In this document: piece after piece, positions 50,972 to 60,478 of the stretch | Layout of the letters: each line of letters starts with the position of its first letter | Numbering within the stretch: the first letter of the stretch is position 1 | NCBI GenBank assembly: GCA_001938995.1 | Contig: MKZN01000003.1 | Location: 186,001 to 250,000 of the forward strand | Source: Bacillus pumilus | GTDB lineage: Bacteria; Bacillota; Bacilli; Bacillales; Bacillaceae | Length of the DNA stretch: 64,000 bases | Reading direction: 5' to 3' | The notes under the pieces: generated by a model | What the model was told of the DNA's origin: nothing | Seen by the model: the letters and a program-made list of their open reading frames with translations, nothing else | Databases searched by the model: none | Made by a program: the position numbers and the translations under genes

Positions 50972-51647
50972 TGTTTCTGCAGAAATAACTTTGTATGGTG
51001 CTATTACTGGCGAAGGATGGTTTAGTGAAAGTTCTTCCAAAGCATTTCAAGCAGATTTGAAAGATTTGGGCGAAGTCACCGAGATTGATCTTTATATAAA
51101 TTCACCGGGTGGTGATGTATTTGAGGGACAAGCAATTCACTCAATGTTGCAGCGGCATAAAGCGAAGATTAATGTTTATGTTGATGCACTAGCTGGCAGC
51201 ATAGCTTCTGTCATTGCAATGGCTGGCGACGCTATCACGATGCCTAGTAATTCAATGATGATGATCCATAACCCTTATATGGGTATGATCGGTAATGCTG
51301 CAGAATTTAGAAAAGCTGCAGAAGACTTGGACAAAATCACTGATAGCATTGTCTCAACCTATTTGGCAAAGGCGGGAGATAAATTAGAAGAATCGACCTT
51401 GCGAGCCCTTTTAGATAATGAAACATGGTTGACGGCTGATGAAGCGTTGCAATATGGCCTAGCTGATGCAGTTGCCGAAGAGAAGAATGTCGCTGCACAG
51501 ATAGATGAGAACGTTGTTTCACAGTTCAAAAACATACCTGCTAAGATCGTTGCAAAACTATCAAAAGAACCTGAAAACAAACAAGAGAACATCATAAGTT
51601 TGAAACAACAACAGAATGCCATACATGCTGCACTCCTAGAAATTTAG
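50934..51647 (+). CDS. ClpP-like prohead protease
   Basis: 237 residues of the S14/ClpP fold: IDLYINSPGGDVFEGQAIHSML, the catalytic Ser in VDALAGSIASVIAMAGD, catalytic His in MMMIHNPYMGMIG, and LTADEALQYGLADAV. It matures the capsid by cutting the scaffold part of the major capsid protein. AAAGGGGGTGACGG precedes ATG 50934. Confidence 0.93.
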   Translation: MKKKYWNMKPLNDVSAEITLYGAITGEGWFSESSSKAFQADLKDLGEVTEIDLYINSPGGDVFEGQAIHSMLQRHKAKINVYVDALAGSIASVIAMAGDAITMPSNSMMMIHNPYMGMIGNAAEFRKAAEDLDKITDSIVSTYLAKAGDKLEESTLRALLDNETWLTADEALQYGLADAVAEEKNVAAQIDENVVSQFKNIPAKIVAKLSKEPENKQENIISLKQQQNAIHAALLEI

Positions 51648-51685
51648 GGGTGTTTTTTTATGAGAAATTTGAGGAGGAAACCATT

Positions 51686-52963
51686 TTGAAAAAACCAAAA
51701 ACACAGATAAAATTGCTACGGCTGCCTATCCAATTCTTCGCTAAGGAAGGTATGACTGTAAAAGAAAGAGAGCTACGACAAGCTTTAGCGGAAAAACGTG
51801 ATAAGATCATGGCCCTTAATGATGAGGGCAAGGTTGATGAAGCTAAAACAATGCTTGCTGAGGCACAGGTTTTGAAAGATCAAATTCAAAACTACGAAGA
51901 AATGAGAAATATGTATGTTGATTACGGTGATGAAGGGCAGCAGGATGATCAGGGTGTTAATTCGCAGGTTGTTTCAAACGATGTCAGCGGTAAACAAGTA
52001 TTAAATCATACAGAATTATTTGCTGATGCCATCATGAAAGGAAAGGCACCAAAACCATTGGCTGCAATGAAAGAGTCTGTGGATGAAGATGGAGGCTTAA
52101 TTGTCCCAGAAGACATCACCACAAAGATCAACGAAAGACGACGTCAATTTGATACGCTGGCTAATCTTGTTGATGTTATTCCAGTTAGCGTAAATAAAGG
52201 TGCAAGAACGCTTGAAAAGAATGCTGATATGCAGCCTTTGGTCGATATTGATGAATTAGAAGATATTGAAGAATTGGAAAATCCAAAGTTTGAGAGAATT
52301 AAATACGACATTAAAAATCGAGCTGGTATTTTAGTTCTTTCCAATGATCTATTGAGTGATACGAGGGAAGCCCTCATGCAATTCTTAGTCAATTGGTTAG
52401 GAAAAAAATCGGCTGTTACACGAAACGTGAACATCTTGAAAGTATTGAACAAATTAGACAAAAAAGCTGTTTCCACCACAGATGACATTAAAGACATCAC
52501 AAATGTCCAGCTTGATCCAGCTATTAATGAAACTTCGGTATTTGTCACAAACCAGTCAGGATTTAACTATCTTGATAAGTTGAAAGACAACCAAGGAAGA
52601 TACCTTTTACAGCCAGATCCAACAAACAAAACAAAAAAACTATTATTTGAAAAAACTGTACATGTGATTTCAAATAAGTATCTCCCAAATGGCGGTAAAA
52701 CAAAACCTAAATATCCTTTGATTATAGGTGATTTGCGTGAAGCAGTAAAACTTTTCGACCGCCAGCAGTATTCAATTCGATCTACTGATGTGGGTGGCAA
52801 AGCGTTTTATCGAAACTCAACAGATGTACGCGTTATCCAAAGGGATGATGTCGTGCTATGGGATGAAGAAGCTGTCGTGTTTGCTGAATTTACTGGAATT
52901 GAAGTCATTGATGAAAAGCCAACTGAAACTGATGATGATAAAGCTGTAGACGCTGGAAAATAA
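51686..52963 (+). CDS. Major capsid protein (HK97 fold)
   Basis: 425 residues. The N-terminal delta/scaffold domain (about 1-120) begins with the LPIQFFA element and a coiled coil (KERELRQALAEKRDKIMALN). The HK97-fold domain follows (about 120-410: GGLIVPEDITTKINERRRQF, VIPVSVNKGARTL, FVTNQSGFNYLDKLKDNQGR, VRVIQRDDVVLWDEEAVVF). TTG 51686 has GAGGAGG eight bases upstream and is the best start; the frame extends 12 codons further. Cleavage probably falls near residue 110-125. Confidence 0.93.
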   Translation: MKKPKTQIKLLRLPIQFFAKEGMTVKERELRQALAEKRDKIMALNDEGKVDEAKTMLAEAQVLKDQIQNYEEMRNMYVDYGDEGQQDDQGVNSQVVSNDVSGKQVLNHTELFADAIMKGKAPKPLAAMKESVDEDGGLIVPEDITTKINERRRQFDTLANLVDVIPVSVNKGARTLEKNADMQPLVDIDELEDIEELENPKFERIKYDIKNRAGILVLSNDLLSDTREALMQFLVNWLGKKSAVTRNVNILKVLNKLDKKAVSTTDDIKDITNVQLDPAINETSVFVTNQSGFNYLDKLKDNQGRYLLQPDPTNKTKKLLFEKTVHVISNKYLPNGGKTKPKYPLIIGDLREAVKLFDRQQYSIRSTDVGGKAFYRNSTDVRVIQRDDVVLWDEEAVVFAEFTGIEVIDEKPTETDDDKAVDAGK

Positions 52964-52988
52964 CAAAATTGAAAGGAATTGATCTATC

Positions 52989-53387
52989 ATGGCTAAAGAC
53001 TTTTTAAACGAAAGCAATGGAGTATACACATCTGCAGAGGCGGGGCCTGACGGTAAACCTATCACGCCTGTTTCTATCAGAGACAATAGCGAAGAAAACC
53101 CTCTTATTGTTAAGGGATTAAAAGGTGATCGCGGTGAACAAGGTCCTCAAGGTCCAAAAGGAGAAAAAGGGGACCAAGGAGAGCAAGGGCCGAAAGGTGA
53201 TAAGGGTGACGCTGCAGTAATTGAGGCTGGCTCAATTAAAAATGAACAACTAGGTGATGGTTCAGTTAATTCCCGGACAATTGGGAAAGGTAGCGTTAAA
53301 TGGGACAATATCAATTCAGAAGTACAGAAAATGATCACCGATCTCCGAGACAAAGTTGAAGCATTAGAAACACAAAAATCTGAATAA
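52989..53387 (+). CDS. Collagen-like phage protein, probable capsid-surface fibre
   Basis: 132 residues. A short N-terminal domain (1-42) is followed by about twelve Gly-X-Y triplets (GLKGDRGEQGPQGPKGEKGD, then QGEQGPKGDKGDAA) and a C-terminal GxS-rich turn plus heptad helix (NSEVQKMITDLRDKVEALET). Collagen triplets form trimers; the position directly after the capsid gene suggests a head fibre or decoration. GAAAGGAATTGATC precedes the ATG. Confidence 0.85.
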   Translation: MAKDFLNESNGVYTSAEAGPDGKPITPVSIRDNSEENPLIVKGLKGDRGEQGPQGPKGEKGDQGEQGPKGDKGDAAVIEAGSIKNEQLGDGSVNSRTIGKGSVKWDNINSEVQKMITDLRDKVEALETQKSE

Positions 53388-53399
53388 AGGTGATGCCGG

Positions 53400-53702
53400 A
53401 TGACAGAGGCAGAACAAAGAGAGCTTGAAAAAGCGAAAAAATACCTCCGCATTGATGGTGATGCGGAGGATGATTTGATTTTACATTTTATCGCTGCAGC
53501 AAAGGAATACATCACGAATGCAACAGGTCTGAAATTCCCTAATAATTCAGCACGTGCAGAGCTGGCAGTCATGTCATTTACAACGCATTGGTATGAAAAT
53601 AGGCAAATATCAGGCACAACATCGAATCTTGATGGGGTTCTCACAACAATGGTCAATCAACTTAAATACGTGGTTGTGGACGGTGAAGAAAATGCTGAAT
53701 GA
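53400..53702 (+). CDS. Head-tail connector (gp6-like)
   Basis: 100 residues, mostly helical (KAKKYLRIDGDAEDDLILHF, IAAAKEYITNATGLKFPNNS, AVMSFTTHWYENRQ) as in the HK97 gp6/SPP1 gp15 adaptor family. It forms the first ring under the portal. AGGTGATGCCGG precedes the ATG. It overlaps the next gene by 11 bases. Confidence 0.88.
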   Translation: MTEAEQRELEKAKKYLRIDGDAEDDLILHFIAAAKEYITNATGLKFPNNSARAELAVMSFTTHWYENRQISGTTSNLDGVLTTMVNQLKYVVVDGEENAE

Positions 53703-54006
53703 TATGAGGTATCGCATCCAGTTTCAACAGAAAAAAGAAAAGAACCGTTTGCCTGTCGATGGTGATAATGGATGGGAAACTGTCGTGGAGTGTTGGGCCA
53801 AAGCTGAGGGATTAAAAGGCACTGAATATTATGCTGCAGCTGCCATTCAAAAGGAACATACAATCAAGTTCACCATTCGTCATCGTGAAGATATTGATGA
53901 ACATATGAGACTCCTATTCAAAGATAAAATATACGAAATTGAGTCTATATTACCCAATCATTCAAGGCTTCATTTCCTCACAGTTAGGGCAAAGGCGGTG
54001 AAGTGA
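53692..54006 (+). CDS. Head closure / head-tail adaptor (SPP1 gp16-like)
   Basis: 104 residues with the beta-rich plan of head-tail joining proteins: MRYRIQFQQKKEK, GWETVVECWAKAEGLKGTEYYAAAAIQKEHTIKFTIRH and YEIESILPNHSRLHFLTVRAKAV. ATG 53692 follows GGTGAAGAAA; a longer open frame upstream is the shadow of the previous gene. Confidence 0.85.
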   Translation: MLNDMRYRIQFQQKKEKNRLPVDGDNGWETVVECWAKAEGLKGTEYYAAAAIQKEHTIKFTIRHREDIDEHMRLLFKDKIYEIESILPNHSRLHFLTVRAKAVK

Positions 54007-54410
54007 TGTTTAATCTACAAATCGACGGCCTAGAGGAATTAGAGAATGCAATTGGCAACATGCAAAGAAAAGTTAGTAAGATGCATAAAGAAGCTCTTAC
54101 AGCCGGCGCAACAGTCATAAAGGATGAACTGCACCCTAACACGCCAAGATCAGACAAGTCCCAAAAACACATGCAGGATGATCTTGATATTACAAGACTT
54201 CGTACAGATGGTGACGGGATCAAGTTTGTGGCAGTTGGTTGGCCGAAATCGAAGTCGAGAAAAGATACTCAATGGCGAATACATTTCCCTGAATTCGGAA
54301 CATTACATCAGCCGGCCCAAAAATTCTTCACAAGAACTGTTGATGCAAAATGGGATGAGGCTATACGAAAAGTAGCAGATAAATACCGACAGGTGTTGAG
54401 TAGTCTATGA
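54006..54410 (+). CDS. HK97 gp10-family tail completion protein
   Basis: 134 residues: IDGLEELENAIGNMQRKVSK, AGATVIKDELHPNTPRSD, FPEFGTLHQPAQKFFTRTVD are typical for the gp10 family (head-tail junction). AAAGGCGGTGAAG lies before ATG 54006, which overlaps the previous stop. Confidence 0.88.
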   Translation: MFNLQIDGLEELENAIGNMQRKVSKMHKEALTAGATVIKDELHPNTPRSDKSQKHMQDDLDITRLRTDGDGIKFVAVGWPKSKSRKDTQWRIHFPEFGTLHQPAQKFFTRTVDAKWDEAIRKVADKYRQVLSSL

Positions 54411-54805
54411 TCAATCAAAACTTAATAAGAAGGGCAGAAGCTTGCAAGAATGCCATATTTGAAGCGTTGGAAAATGATCCAGCGCTTTTGTCTTTAATAG
54501 ACAAAGGTGACATCTATGAACTGGCGGTACCGGCGGGGACGGAATCAACTCCTCCTTATATCGTTTTGCAGGAAATCAACTACAGACCGATCAAATGGGC
54601 TGATAATAGGCCCATACAAGATATTGCAACTTATCAAATTGATGTTTATCACAATGCCGATCCGCAACCCATCATGGCTGCAATTGTGGATGTGATGGAG
54701 CGTTTAGATTTTGCACCAACTATACCTATCAATGACTTTTTAGAGAAAGAGAGATTGATAAGAAAAGGGTATCGTTTTGAAAAAAATATAATATTAGGAG
54801 GCTAA
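54407..54805 (+). CDS. Tail terminator-like protein (DUF3168/gp17 type)
   Basis: 132 residues: EACKNAIFEALENDPALLSL, PPYIVLQEINYRP, YQIDVYHNADPQPIMAAIVDVMERLDF. The order after gp10 and before the major tail protein fits a tail terminator. The start overlaps the previous stop by four bases. Confidence 0.78.
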   Translation: MINQNLIRRAEACKNAIFEALENDPALLSLIDKGDIYELAVPAGTESTPPYIVLQEINYRPIKWADNRPIQDIATYQIDVYHNADPQPIMAAIVDVMERLDFAPTIPINDFLEKERLIRKGYRFEKNIILGG

Positions 54806-54807
54806 CT

Positions 54808-55422
54808 ATGCCTGAATACAGTTCAGTAACTGGTCTAAAAAACGCTCGGTTCGCACCTTTAAAAAAACAAGGTAAATTCTATGTGGCAACCGAGATTTTA
54901 AAATACGAATATGCAATTAATATGAAAGTGGAAACTGAGACATCGACTGAAAAGCAGTATGCAGATGACAAACTGGTTGATTTGGTTGTTTCTACAGGTT
55001 CTACAAAACTTGAAATTGAAATGCGGGATCTTCCTATGGACATTCTTGCGAAGCTGTTAGGCATCGAGCAGGATGAAAACGGTTTGTACTTATTCAAAAA
55101 GAACATTATTCCACCGTGGGTTGCAATGACGTTTGAGGGACCGAAAGCAAACGGGAAGTCTCGTCATGTCGGTTTAGTAAAAGGGCGCTTTTCTTTACCG
55201 GGTGATGAGTGGAAAACGAAAGAAGAAAAAACAGATTTCCAAACAGTTAAATTGTCAGCGGAATTTGTTGATCGTGAGCAGGATGACGTTTTCAAGGTTG
55301 TAACTGATGAAGATGCTGAAAACTTCAATCTTGATGCTTTTTACAAGTCGGTTTTTGGTGAAGCATACAAAGATGCTAAATCAGCAAACAGCAGCAGTGT
55401 TGATATTGGAAAAGGTGTTTAA
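54808..55422 (+). CDS. Major tail tube protein (phi13 family)
   Basis: 204 residues: TGLKNARFAPLKKQGKFY, KVETETSTEKQYADDKLVDL, STGSTKLEIEMRDLPMDILAKLLG and GLVKGRFSLPGDEWKTK match the phi13-type major tail protein. It builds the tube of a long non-contractile tail. TTAGGAGGCTAACT precedes the ATG. A hairpin follows. Confidence 0.9.
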   Translation: MPEYSSVTGLKNARFAPLKKQGKFYVATEILKYEYAINMKVETETSTEKQYADDKLVDLVVSTGSTKLEIEMRDLPMDILAKLLGIEQDENGLYLFKKNIIPPWVAMTFEGPKANGKSRHVGLVKGRFSLPGDEWKTKEEKTDFQTVKLSAEFVDREQDDVFKVVTDEDAENFNLDAFYKSVFGEAYKDAKSANSSSVDIGKGV

Positions 55423-55446
55423 GAGGGCTGAAAAGCTCTCTTTTTT
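55421..55446 (+). terminator. Terminator/attenuator after the major tail gene
   Basis: AAGAGGGCT-GAAA-AGCTCTCTT then TTTT. Probably partial, lowering expression of downstream tail genes relative to the major tail protein. Confidence 0.7.
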
Positions 55447-55478
55447 AATTGGAAAATAAAACATAAGGGGGAGTCACG

Positions 55479-55823
55479 ATGACTCAAAAACAAATTGCTA
55501 TTTCTATTTGGTTCGAAGAAGAGAAAAAACATAAAACGTTTATTGCGCCAAGAACAAACGCAAAAACACTCTATGAGGCTTTTGAGTTAGATGAAAAAGC
55601 AGCAGCAGCGGAGAATGCAAAAGATATTGTGAAAAGCCTGAATGAACGAATCAAATTCATTGTACGTGTATTTCAGAACCAATTTACTTTCGATCAGTTC
55701 CTAGAAGGCTTCCAATCATTTGAAATCGCTGACGCAGTTAGAAGAATCATGATGGAAGTCATGGGATTTAAAACAGCAGAAACAAAAGAAGAAAAGGATT
55801 TTTTGCAAGAAGTGAAAGCGTAA
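55479..55823 (+). CDS. Tail assembly chaperone gpG
   Basis: 114 residues: SIWFEEEKKHKTFIAPRTNA, VKSLNERIKFIVRVFQNQFT, FDQFLEGFQSFEIADAVRRI. It occupies the gpG place before the tape measure gene. It ends ten residues or so after a slippery heptamer, and a -1 shifted product continues as gpGT. GGGGGAGTCACG precedes the ATG. Confidence 0.88.
   Translation: MTQKQIAISIWFEEEKKHKTFIAPRTNAKTLYEAFELDEKAAAAENAKDIVKSLNERIKFIVRVFQNQFTFDQFLEGFQSFEIADAVRRIMMEVMGFKTAETKEEKDFLQEVKA
55799..55805 (+). other. Programmed -1 frameshift site T TTT TTG
   Basis: In the gpG frame the codons are GAT TTT TTG; both tRNAs can re-pair one base back (TTT TTT). The -1 frame is then open to 55990. This is the usual siphophage way of making gpGT. 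Confidence 0.85.
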
Positions 55824-55990
55824 ATGAGCCTTTAAAAAACGGAAAGGATCAGTTAAATGAAATCTACACCACTTTACTAGAGCAAGGCTGGAAGATGCAT
55901 GAAATTGATCAAATGGATATTTTTCATTTCTTAGAATTGAACGCAGAAGCGAGCAAAACAAAAGAAGTAACGATTGATCAAATATTCTAA
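55805..55990 (+). CDS. gpT extension of the tail assembly chaperone gpGT (-1 frame)
   Basis: After the slip the frame reads ARSESVNEPLKNGKDQLNEI, then a TTLLEQGWKMHEIDQMDIF segment and ends TIDQIF: about 61 residues, no start codon with a ribosome binding site. The fusion would be about 170 residues. DQMDIFHFLELN resembles gpT tails of other siphophages. The chaperones bind the tape measure protein during tail assembly. Confidence 0.82.
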   Translation, partial: ARSESVNEPLKNGKDQLNEIYTTLLEQGWKMHEIDQMDIFHFLELNAEASKTKEVTIDQIF

Positions 55991-56029
55991 GTCTTGAAAT
56001 CTACGTCAGGGAAGCGGGGTGGTACATAA

Positions 56030-59000
56030 ATGACTCAAGCAATCGGCAATATGGTCGCCAAAGTCAATCTGGATGACTCTGGTTTTAACAGAGGTATTAC
56101 AGGGCTTCAAAGGCAATTGAGATTGACTAACTCTGAAATGAAAGCATCTGCGGCCATTTATAAAAATACGGGTGATAGATCAAAGCAATTACAATCACAA
56201 GTAGAGGGTCTTAACAACAAATATCGTATTCAGGGTAGAGTTGTACAAGAGCACCGTAAACGTTATGAACAATTGGTCAGAGAAAAAGGGCGTGATGCTA
56301 GAGAAACACAAATACACGCACGCAAACTCAATGACTCTATCGCTGTCCACCAAAAGTTAGAAAAAGAATTACGTGATGTATCTAAAGAATTTGAGCATTT
56401 GCAAAGCACCGGCAATAAAGCAGCTGGTGTTTTTTCTGTTTTCAAGAAGAATGCCGGGGAAGTCTCAGAAGAATTACAGTCTGTCTACTCTGCTGCGGGA
56501 ATAGCAGGGAAAGCATTAACAGGTATCGGTGTAGCTGGGACCGTTGCAATTGGCGGTGCGGTTAAAGTGGCCGCGGACTTTGAAAAGGCTATGAGCCGGG
56601 TTGGAGCTGTGGCAAACGCATCATCTGATGAAATGGACCGTCTCACAGAAACGGCGCGTCATTTGGGGGCTACGACACAATTTACAGATGGACAAGTTGC
56701 CGAGGGAATGCAATACCTTGCAATGGCTGGTTATAAGACAAATAACATTATTGGTGCCATGCCGGGCTTGCTTGCTACTGCAGCAGCAGGGCAAACAGAT
56801 TTAGGCGTAACGGCAGATATTGTATCTGACATTCTCACAGAGTTCCATATTGCTGCGGAAGATACAAATCGTGTCGCTGATGCAATGACGTACACTTTCA
56901 CGAACTCTAACGCCACACTTGAACAGATTGGTCAAACAATGAAATATGCGGGACCAGCTGCAAAAACAGCAGGTGTAAGCATGGAAGAACTAGCAGCCGC
57001 AACAGGTATCATGGCGAACAGTGGAATTAAGGCAGATATGGCCGGTACTGCGTTACGATCTACCCTGACACGTTTAGCATCGCCACCGAAACAAGCTGGT
57101 AATGCAATAGACGAACTAGGATTGAGTGTGACCGATTCTACGGGAAAAATGCGTCCACTTTCAGACATTATCTCTCAGATTAACGAAAAAACGAAAGATT
57201 ACACGGAAACTGAAAAAATCCGTATCGCGAAACAATTGGCAGGTCAACACGCTCTATCTGGTTTTATCACTTTGCTTCATGCGGGCGGTGATAAAATAGA
57301 TAAATTCACGAAAGAAATAGAAAGTAGTGGCGGTGTAGCTGAAAAAGTTGCTAAAGGTCAAATGGACAACCTTGCCGGATCTGTGGAGTACTTACGTTCT
57401 GCAGTTAATAACGCAGTGATCTCATTCGGCAATCAATTCATACCAGTTATTCGGGCAACTACAGATGGATTAACAAAGCTAGTAAACTGGTTTGATCATC
57501 TGCCTCCCTCTGTTATGCAAACAATCGCCATTACTGGTGGAGCTGTGACAGTTTTTAGCCTGTTAGGTGGCGCGTCTTTATTGTTACTGAGTCTAATCCC
57601 TAGAATGGCTGAGGGATGGAGGGTTTTGCGAACTGCCGGATCTTATTTAATAGGAACGGTAAGAGGTTCGTCAGCAAGTCTAGGCGTTTACACGACCCAA
57701 GTTACTACAGCTGGAATTGCTTCTCGCACTGCGGCGGTTGGTATTAATACAGCGGCTGCATCAACGGCCATTATGTCCACTCGAATGAGCCGATTACAAC
57801 AAAACACAGGTTTAGTAACAACACGAATGGGCCGTTTAAATCAAACAGCCACAAGAACTTCAAGGACAATGCGTGGTCTTGGTGGTGCCTCTCGTATCGC
57901 TGGCGGTGGTTTAATGATGTTCGGTGGACCAATGGGGATGATCGGTGGTCTGGTACTCTCTTTTCTTCCTGAGATACTTAAATTCGGTAAAGGTATAGTC
58001 ATGGCAGGAGTAAACGCCGTGAAAGGCGCAGGTGGATTTTTGAAACTTGCCAAAGGCGGTTTTGGTCTATTTAATATTCTCAAAAAGGGCGCAGGTGTTG
58101 TGAGTCTACTAAGAGGCGGCTTATCAGTGCTTGGCGGTCCTGTAGGGATGTTAATAACAGGTGTCACGCTTTTAGGTGAAGCAGGGTTTAAATATTATGA
58201 AAACCTGCAAAAACGCGTTTTACCAGCAACGATAGATTTTGGTGATAAAGTATCTGAATCAACTTCAAAAGCCGTAAATGCTTATAAAGATATGGAGACT
58301 AAAGCTAATGCGAAGTTAGACAGCCTTTATCGTAATCAAACAAAGATTACCGATGATTTAGCTAAAGATATGACAGGTAAGTTCTCAGAGATGGCAGGCG
58401 CGTTGAAAAAGGGATACCAAGACAGTACTGATAATGCCCTAGATGTGTTGGGGAAATTCTATGCAGAAAATGATTCTCTTAAAGATAAAGACGAGCAAAA
58501 AATACTCGGAAAAATCAAAAAAGGTAACGAGAAGAAGCAAAAGCAAATCGAAAAACATGAGGCCCGAGTAAAAGAAATTTATGCCACAGCTGCAAAAGAT
58601 CACCGTGAACTTACTCAGGAAGAATGGGATGAGGTAAAAGGCATTACCCAAAAGATGAGTAAAGAAGTCGAAACAGCACTTACAAAAAGCAAGGATGAGC
58701 AGACACTCATTTCCAAAAAGCTAAAGGAAGAATCGTCAAATTTATCTGCTAAGCAAGCTGCAGAGACGGTTAAAAATAGTAAATCGGCAAGAGACAAAGT
58801 TATTAGTAATGCAGAAAAACAGGCAGATGCAGTTATAAAAGAGGCAGATAACCAACGTTACGTTAAAGAAATTATTAGCGAAAAAGAGCATGCTGCGACA
58901 GTTAAAGCTGCAAAAGATCAAAAAGAAAAAACAATAGACCAAGCTAAAAAAACTCATAAGGGTGTTGTGGAAGAAGCAAAGAAACAAGCGGAAGGTCACA

Positions 59001-60478
59001 TTGAACAAGTAAACTGGGAAACAGGAGAAGCACTTGGGAAATGGGATACATTCTTAGTGGATCTTGCTGGGGTAGTAAATACCATTACAGGCGGTATCAA
59101 TGACGTTTTGGAATTCTTAGGAATGGGCCGTCCTATAAAAGAGTGGAAGCCAAGCGGACATGGCGGCAGAAAGAAGGAAATGAATGTTGCACCGGGAAAG
59201 GCTTATGCCAAAGGTACAGACTATCATCCGGGCGGTCGTGCTTTAGTTGGTGAGGAAGGTTATGAACTTGCTCACACTCCTGGTATCGGAACATATATGG
59301 TCGGTGTTGGCGGTCCTCAGATTTGGGATTTGCCGCGCGGAACATCAGTCCTACCGCATGACGAGACCAAAAAGATCACATCGCAGGGTTTACCGGGTTA
59401 TGCTGGCGGGGTTGGTGATTTCTTTAAAAAAGGCGTTAAAAAAGCTGGTGAAGTAGTCGGCAAGGTGAAAGATTTTGGATCGGATATGTTTGACCTTGTA
59501 ATGGCCGGACCAAAGAAAATTATAAGCAATATATTTGGTGGTCTCATCCCGTTTAAAACTGGAAAAGGGATAGACGGTCTTGGGACAGGTATTTTAAAAA
59601 CAATTCAAAAAGGCGCTTTAGGATTTCTAACAAAATCAGTAGGTGATTTTGGAGGAGACGGCGGATCATTCAAAGGTGTTGGGGGTAGTGCTGCGGTCAA
59701 AAAGTGGGTGGCGCAAGCTATCAGTATCACAGGTATTTCTCCATCGTATGCAAAGGCTCTTGAAACAATAGCGATGAAGGAATCTAGCGGAAATCCTACA
59801 CTTGTAAACCGTTGGGACTCAAACTGGAAAGCAGGACATCCATCACAAGGACTTATGCAGTTTATCCCTTCTACTTTCGCAGCATACAAAAAGCCGGGCT
59901 ATGGAAATAACAAAAATCCAGTACATCAAGTTGTCGCAGCTATCAATTACCTTAACCGAAAATACGGCGGTATTTATAATCATCCGGGTTTAAAGTCTAT
60001 GGCGCGCGGTGGTCCTTACATCGGTTATGCATCTGGTGGTGTTATTGACAATCACCAAATTGCACAACTAGGGGAAAACGGATGGCGTGAATATGCTATC
60101 ACCACTGAACCTAAGTACCGTAAACGCTCTTTGCAGCTTTATTCTAATCTAGGTAAAGAGTTAGGTGTGCCGAGTTTTGGAGACGGTATGATCTCAACAG
60201 CTTTACAGCTACTTGATCGGATTAGTAATAAAGGTGACAAGCCGCAGAATAGGCAACAAGATGGGTCTGACATGAGACAGATGATTGAAAACCAAAACAA
60301 ACAAATTGGTCTTATGGCTCAACAAATAGATTTGTTGTCTCAAGGGTTGTTAATGATGCAAAAAGGCTTTGAGCAATTGATCTCTAAAGATAGCAACAAC
60401 TATATGGATGGTCGCAAGCTTGATCAAACGACTGGTGAGCGATATAGACAACAAGCATTTATGAGTGGGGTGAGGTAG
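56030..60478 (+). CDS. Tape measure protein with lytic transglycosylase domain
   Basis: 1482 residues. Coiled-coil N-terminus (1-140), then the TP901-family tape measure core (about 170-500: FEKAMSRVGAVANASSDEMD, GMQYLAMAGYKTNNIIGAMP). Hydrophobic helices follow (about 500-730), a long charged helix region (740-1010), and a C-terminal SLT-type lysozyme domain (about 1225-1330: AKALETIAMKESSGNPTLVN with the catalytic Glu, GLMQFIPSTFAAYKK, AAINYLNRKYGG). It sets tail length and helps pass the cell wall. At about 0.15 nm per residue the tail would be near 200 nm or more. Confidence 0.95.
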   Translation: MTQAIGNMVAKVNLDDSGFNRGITGLQRQLRLTNSEMKASAAIYKNTGDRSKQLQSQVEGLNNKYRIQGRVVQEHRKRYEQLVREKGRDARETQIHARKLNDSIAVHQKLEKELRDVSKEFEHLQSTGNKAAGVFSVFKKNAGEVSEELQSVYSAAGIAGKALTGIGVAGTVAIGGAVKVAADFEKAMSRVGAVANASSDEMDRLTETARHLGATTQFTDGQVAEGMQYLAMAGYKTNNIIGAMPGLLATAAAGQTDLGVTADIVSDILTEFHIAAEDTNRVADAMTYTFTNSNATLEQIGQTMKYAGPAAKTAGVSMEELAAATGIMANSGIKADMAGTALRSTLTRLASPPKQAGNAIDELGLSVTDSTGKMRPLSDIISQINEKTKDYTETEKIRIAKQLAGQHALSGFITLLHAGGDKIDKFTKEIESSGGVAEKVAKGQMDNLAGSVEYLRSAVNNAVISFGNQFIPVIRATTDGLTKLVNWFDHLPPSVMQTIAITGGAVTVFSLLGGASLLLLSLIPRMAEGWRVLRTAGSYLIGTVRGSSASLGVYTTQVTTAGIASRTAAVGINTAAASTAIMSTRMSRLQQNTGLVTTRMGRLNQTATRTSRTMRGLGGASRIAGGGLMMFGGPMGMIGGLVLSFLPEILKFGKGIVMAGVNAVKGAGGFLKLAKGGFGLFNILKKGAGVVSLLRGGLSVLGGPVGMLITGVTLLGEAGFKYYENLQKRVLPATIDFGDKVSESTSKAVNAYKDMETKANAKLDSLYRNQTKITDDLAKDMTGKFSEMAGALKKGYQDSTDNALDVLGKFYAENDSLKDKDEQKILGKIKKGNEKKQKQIEKHEARVKEIYATAAKDHRELTQEEWDEVKGITQKMSKEVETALTKSKDEQTLISKKLKEESSNLSAKQAAETVKNSKSARDKVISNAEKQADAVIKEADNQRYVKEIISEKEHAATVKAAKDQKEKTIDQAKKTHKGVVEEAKKQAEGHIEQVNWETGEALGKWDTFLVDLAGVVNTITGGINDVLEFLGMGRPIKEWKPSGHGGRKKEMNVAPGKAYAKGTDYHPGGRALVGEEGYELAHTPGIGTYMVGVGGPQIWDLPRGTSVLPHDETKKITSQGLPGYAGGVGDFFKKGVKKAGEVVGKVKDFGSDMFDLVMAGPKKIISNIFGGLIPFKTGKGIDGLGTGILKTIQKGALGFLTKSVGDFGGDGGSFKGVGGSAAVKKWVAQAISITGISPSYAKALETIAMKESSGNPTLVNRWDSNWKAGHPSQGLMQFIPSTFAAYKKPGYGNNKNPVHQVVAAINYLNRKYGGIYNHPGLKSMARGGPYIGYASGGVIDNHQIAQLGENGWREYAITTEPKYRKRSLQLYSNLGKELGVPSFGDGMISTALQLLDRISNKGDKPQNRQQDGSDMRQMIENQNKQIGLMAQQIDLLSQGLLMMQKGFEQLISKDSNNYMDGRKLDQTTGERYRQQAFMSGVR

